A DNA stretch of 17,456 nucleotides, taken from an uncultured Lachnospiraceae bacterium. GTDB lineage: Bacteria > Bacillota > Clostridia > Lachnospirales > Lachnospiraceae. The notes under the pieces are model-generated. The model searched no databases. It was not told where the DNA came from and worked only from the letters and a program-made list of their open reading frames with translations. The position numbers were made by a program, and so were the translations under genes. The number at the start of each line of letters is the position of its first letter. Positions within the stretch are counted from its first letter, which is position 1. This document shows positions 13,586 to 17,456 of this stretch, piece after piece. The DNA is taken from positions 1-17,456 of the forward strand of contig CAMALN010000010.1 of assembly GCA_945836565.1 (NCBI GenBank). The letters are read 5' to 3'.

Positions 13586-14917
13586 TCACTTAGTTTTATT
13601 ACAAATGTGTCTTAGCTTAATATAATTTATCGTACAACGGATAGTCTCGTCCGCTACGACCAGACAAAACAGTGCCGTCATACCCATATGAAGCACCAGC
13701 ACCATTACGGCTGAGCATATTACTATAAAACAGGTTCCGAAAATTTGAGTTCCAAGCATCCACTTTGTAGCTCCGTATCCCTTTATACCCGAACCGATTA
13801 TCATATTCATAGACTTCGGGAACAGGTCAACTCCTACAATCATAAGATATGTGGCAGATGCAAGTATGACAGCCTTGTCAGTAGTGAACCAGCCTATTAT
13901 GGTATCCGGGAACAGGTAAAACATAATCAGCACAAAAAACACCATTACGAACACCCAGCTAAGAGCAATTCGCACTATACGCATAATTTCATACGCGTGC
14001 CCCTTACCGGTCTCCTGACCTGCTAAGGTAAGAGTTGCGTTTGAAAGTGCTCCGATTATAGCAACCGGTATACACTGTACTCCGAATATAATCGAATATA
14101 TTCCCGCCGCCTCCATGCTTACATGGTTTAGCATGGCTATTAGGAATAAATTTCCGCCGTTCCATGCCACATCCTCACACGCACTCGGTAAACCCATCTT
14201 GACAGAGCTTATATATGGTGCCGGCTTAGCCTTTATAATATCCTTAAGACGCGGCTTCAGCCATATTTTCTTATTGCATACCACATATATAAGAAGAACA
14301 ATTCCACCTGTTAACTCTGCAATAAGTGTTGCAAGGGAAGCACCGGCAACCTCCATTCTCGGAAGACCAAACTTACCGAATATCAATATAGCATCGAGCA
14401 CAATATTGGTTCCTGACCTTACCAGACCATATACAACCATTATGCCGGTCATCTCACTAACCTGAAGGGTGGTTATAATGCCATTTCCGATTCCCATTAT
14501 AAGAAATGCCGGTGAGTATATCTTGGCATATGACACTGTCATATCCATAATCTCATCAGATACACCCATAAGCGTAAATAACGCTTTGGAGCAAAAGAAC
14601 CAGAATAAAAACAGCAAAATTGCTATTATGTTATTGTATTTAAACAGCGAGCTTATCGTCTCCTTAGCCCTCTCCCTGTCTTCGGAGCCTATAGCCTGAC
14701 TTACTATTATCGCCGCTCCCACAGACAGCGAAAACATCATACTGATGGTAGTCCAAAGCGGAGCACTGGCGTTTCCTACCGCACTCATCCTCGATATATC
14801 CAGTCTTCCCAGAAATATCTTATCTATCATAAGCTGAAGCTGTGATACCAGATTGCTGAGCATAAGCGGAATGGCTATCGCGAGTAATCTCTTCTTGTAA
14901 TATTTTTTTTCTTCCAT
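13586..14917 (-). CDS. MATE family efflux transporter
   Basis: This 443-residue polytopic membrane protein has about twelve hydrophobic segments in two similar halves, the normal length and layout for MATE (MatE, NorM/DinF) antiporters. The N-terminal half opens with LAIAIPLMLSNLVSQLQLMID and includes the conserved GAAIIVSQAIGSED stretch; the second half has the similar ATLTLAGQETGKG. Such transporters use Na+ or H+ gradients to expel cationic drugs or metabolites. Substrate cannot be inferred. A GAGGG lies about 9 nt before the ATG. The gene begins 37 nt after the GH1 gene with no promoter or terminator seen between, so it is probably co-transcribed with it. An export role for an aglycone released by the glucosidase is one speculative link. 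No clear terminator is visible after the stop before the TTTACA array. Confidence 0.92.
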   Translation of the reverse strand: MEEKKYYKKRLLAIAIPLMLSNLVSQLQLMIDKIFLGRLDISRMSAVGNASAPLWTTISMMFSLSVGAAIIVSQAIGSEDRERAKETISSLFKYNNIIAILLFLFWFFCSKALFTLMGVSDEIMDMTVSYAKIYSPAFLIMGIGNGIITTLQVSEMTGIMVVYGLVRSGTNIVLDAILIFGKFGLPRMEVAGASLATLIAELTGGIVLLIYVVCNKKIWLKPRLKDIIKAKPAPYISSVKMGLPSACEDVAWNGGNLFLIAMLNHVSMEAAGIYSIIFGVQCIPVAIIGALSNATLTLAGQETGKGHAYEIMRIVRIALSWVFVMVFFVLIMFYLFPDTIIGWFTTDKAVILASATYLMIVGVDLFPKSMNMIIGSGIKGYGATKWMLGTQIFGTCFIVICSAVMVLVLHMGMTALFCLVVADETIRCTINYIKLRHICNKTK

Positions 14918-14954
14918 AATCTCATCCCTCTTCCTCGGGAGGAGTTACGGTCTT

Positions 14955-17347
<2,393 letters not shown>

Positions 17348-17397
17348 ATATTTTCTCCTTGATTCAAAATAATATCTATGGCGCATTAGCACTACCA

Positions 17398-17456
17398 CTA
17401 CCTTGTTCTTAGTTCATCCAACAACTCATGCACAGTTTTTCTGTATACAGGGTGAT
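17398..17456 (-). CDS. Possible C-terminal end of an upstream gene (partial)
   Basis: One minus-strand frame stays open from the right edge to a TAG at 17398-17400. It reads HPVYRKTVHELLDELRTR, which has the charged helical look of a real protein C-terminus. The other two frames stop or look non-coding. It would end 50 nt before the PanE-like start and could be the preceding gene of that operon. Only 18 residues are visible, so the family cannot be named. Confidence 0.4.
   Translation of the reverse strand, partial: HPVYRKTVHELLDELRTR

Noticed and set aside
14918..14954. CTCCTC/GAGGA complementarity just ahead of the MATE gene, as possible Shine-Dalgarno sequestration
   Set aside because: The best pairing leaves a loop of only two bases, too short to form, so it is most likely chance in purine/pyrimidine-rich sequence.

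Overview
The window looks like chromosomal DNA from a low-GC Gram-positive anaerobe of the class Clostridia, most likely a Lachnospiraceae member (Butyrivibrio/Roseburia-like). That placement is an inference. It rests on moderate-to-low GC content, strong GGAGG-type ribosome binding sites, clostridial ChW cell-surface repeats, the YitT and LytR_C families, and an acyltransferase / zinc-ribbon membrane protein / esterase operon. I see no phage, plasmid, IS or CRISPR material. Most genes lie on the minus strand.

Left part (1-2890). The N-terminal third of a sugar-type ABC transporter ATPase (MsmK/UgpC-like) runs off the left edge, behind a promoter with repeated TNTACA elements. A YitT-family membrane protein follows, then a terminator-like hairpin, then a membrane-anchored LytR_C-only protein. 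The LytR_C gene is divergent from a FabG-like SDR oxidoreductase, and their promoters almost touch. A hairpin closes the convergent SDR/hydrolase junction.

Centre-left (2890-8600). A tight three-gene minus-strand operon encodes, in transcription order, a CAT/condensation-fold acyltransferase (HxxxDG), a zinc-ribbon polytopic membrane protein (probably DUF6320), and a 573-residue protein fusing an HSL-type alpha/beta hydrolase to an omega-amidase/nitrilase domain. Divergent from it is a secreted L,D-transpeptidase carrying six ChW repeats. A tRNA-Thr(CGT) gene follows with its own promoter, then a very long inverted repeat that probably terminates transcription in both directions.

Centre-right (8752-13550). 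A minus-strand phosphate-homeostasis operon encodes a Na+/Pi cotransporter with a PhoU domain and an unusual lysine-rich tail, then a PhoB/PhoP-type response regulator, a PhoR-like histidine kinase (ATGA overlap) and a HAD phosphatase. Upstream of the transporter is an array of five TTTACA elements. Three face the operon, two of them at 11-bp spacing, which matches the Bacillus PhoP-box pattern, and two are inverted. The operon is therefore plausibly autoregulated by its own two-component system.

Right part (13586-17456). Another minus-strand operon encodes a ketopantoate reductase-family protein, a GH1 6-phospho-beta-glucosidase and a MATE transporter, with short gaps. The apparent C-terminus of one more gene sits at the right edge.

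Most worth following up: the esterase-nitrilase fusion and its operon, the TTTACA array with the self-contained phosphate operon, and the Lys-rich tail of the transporter.
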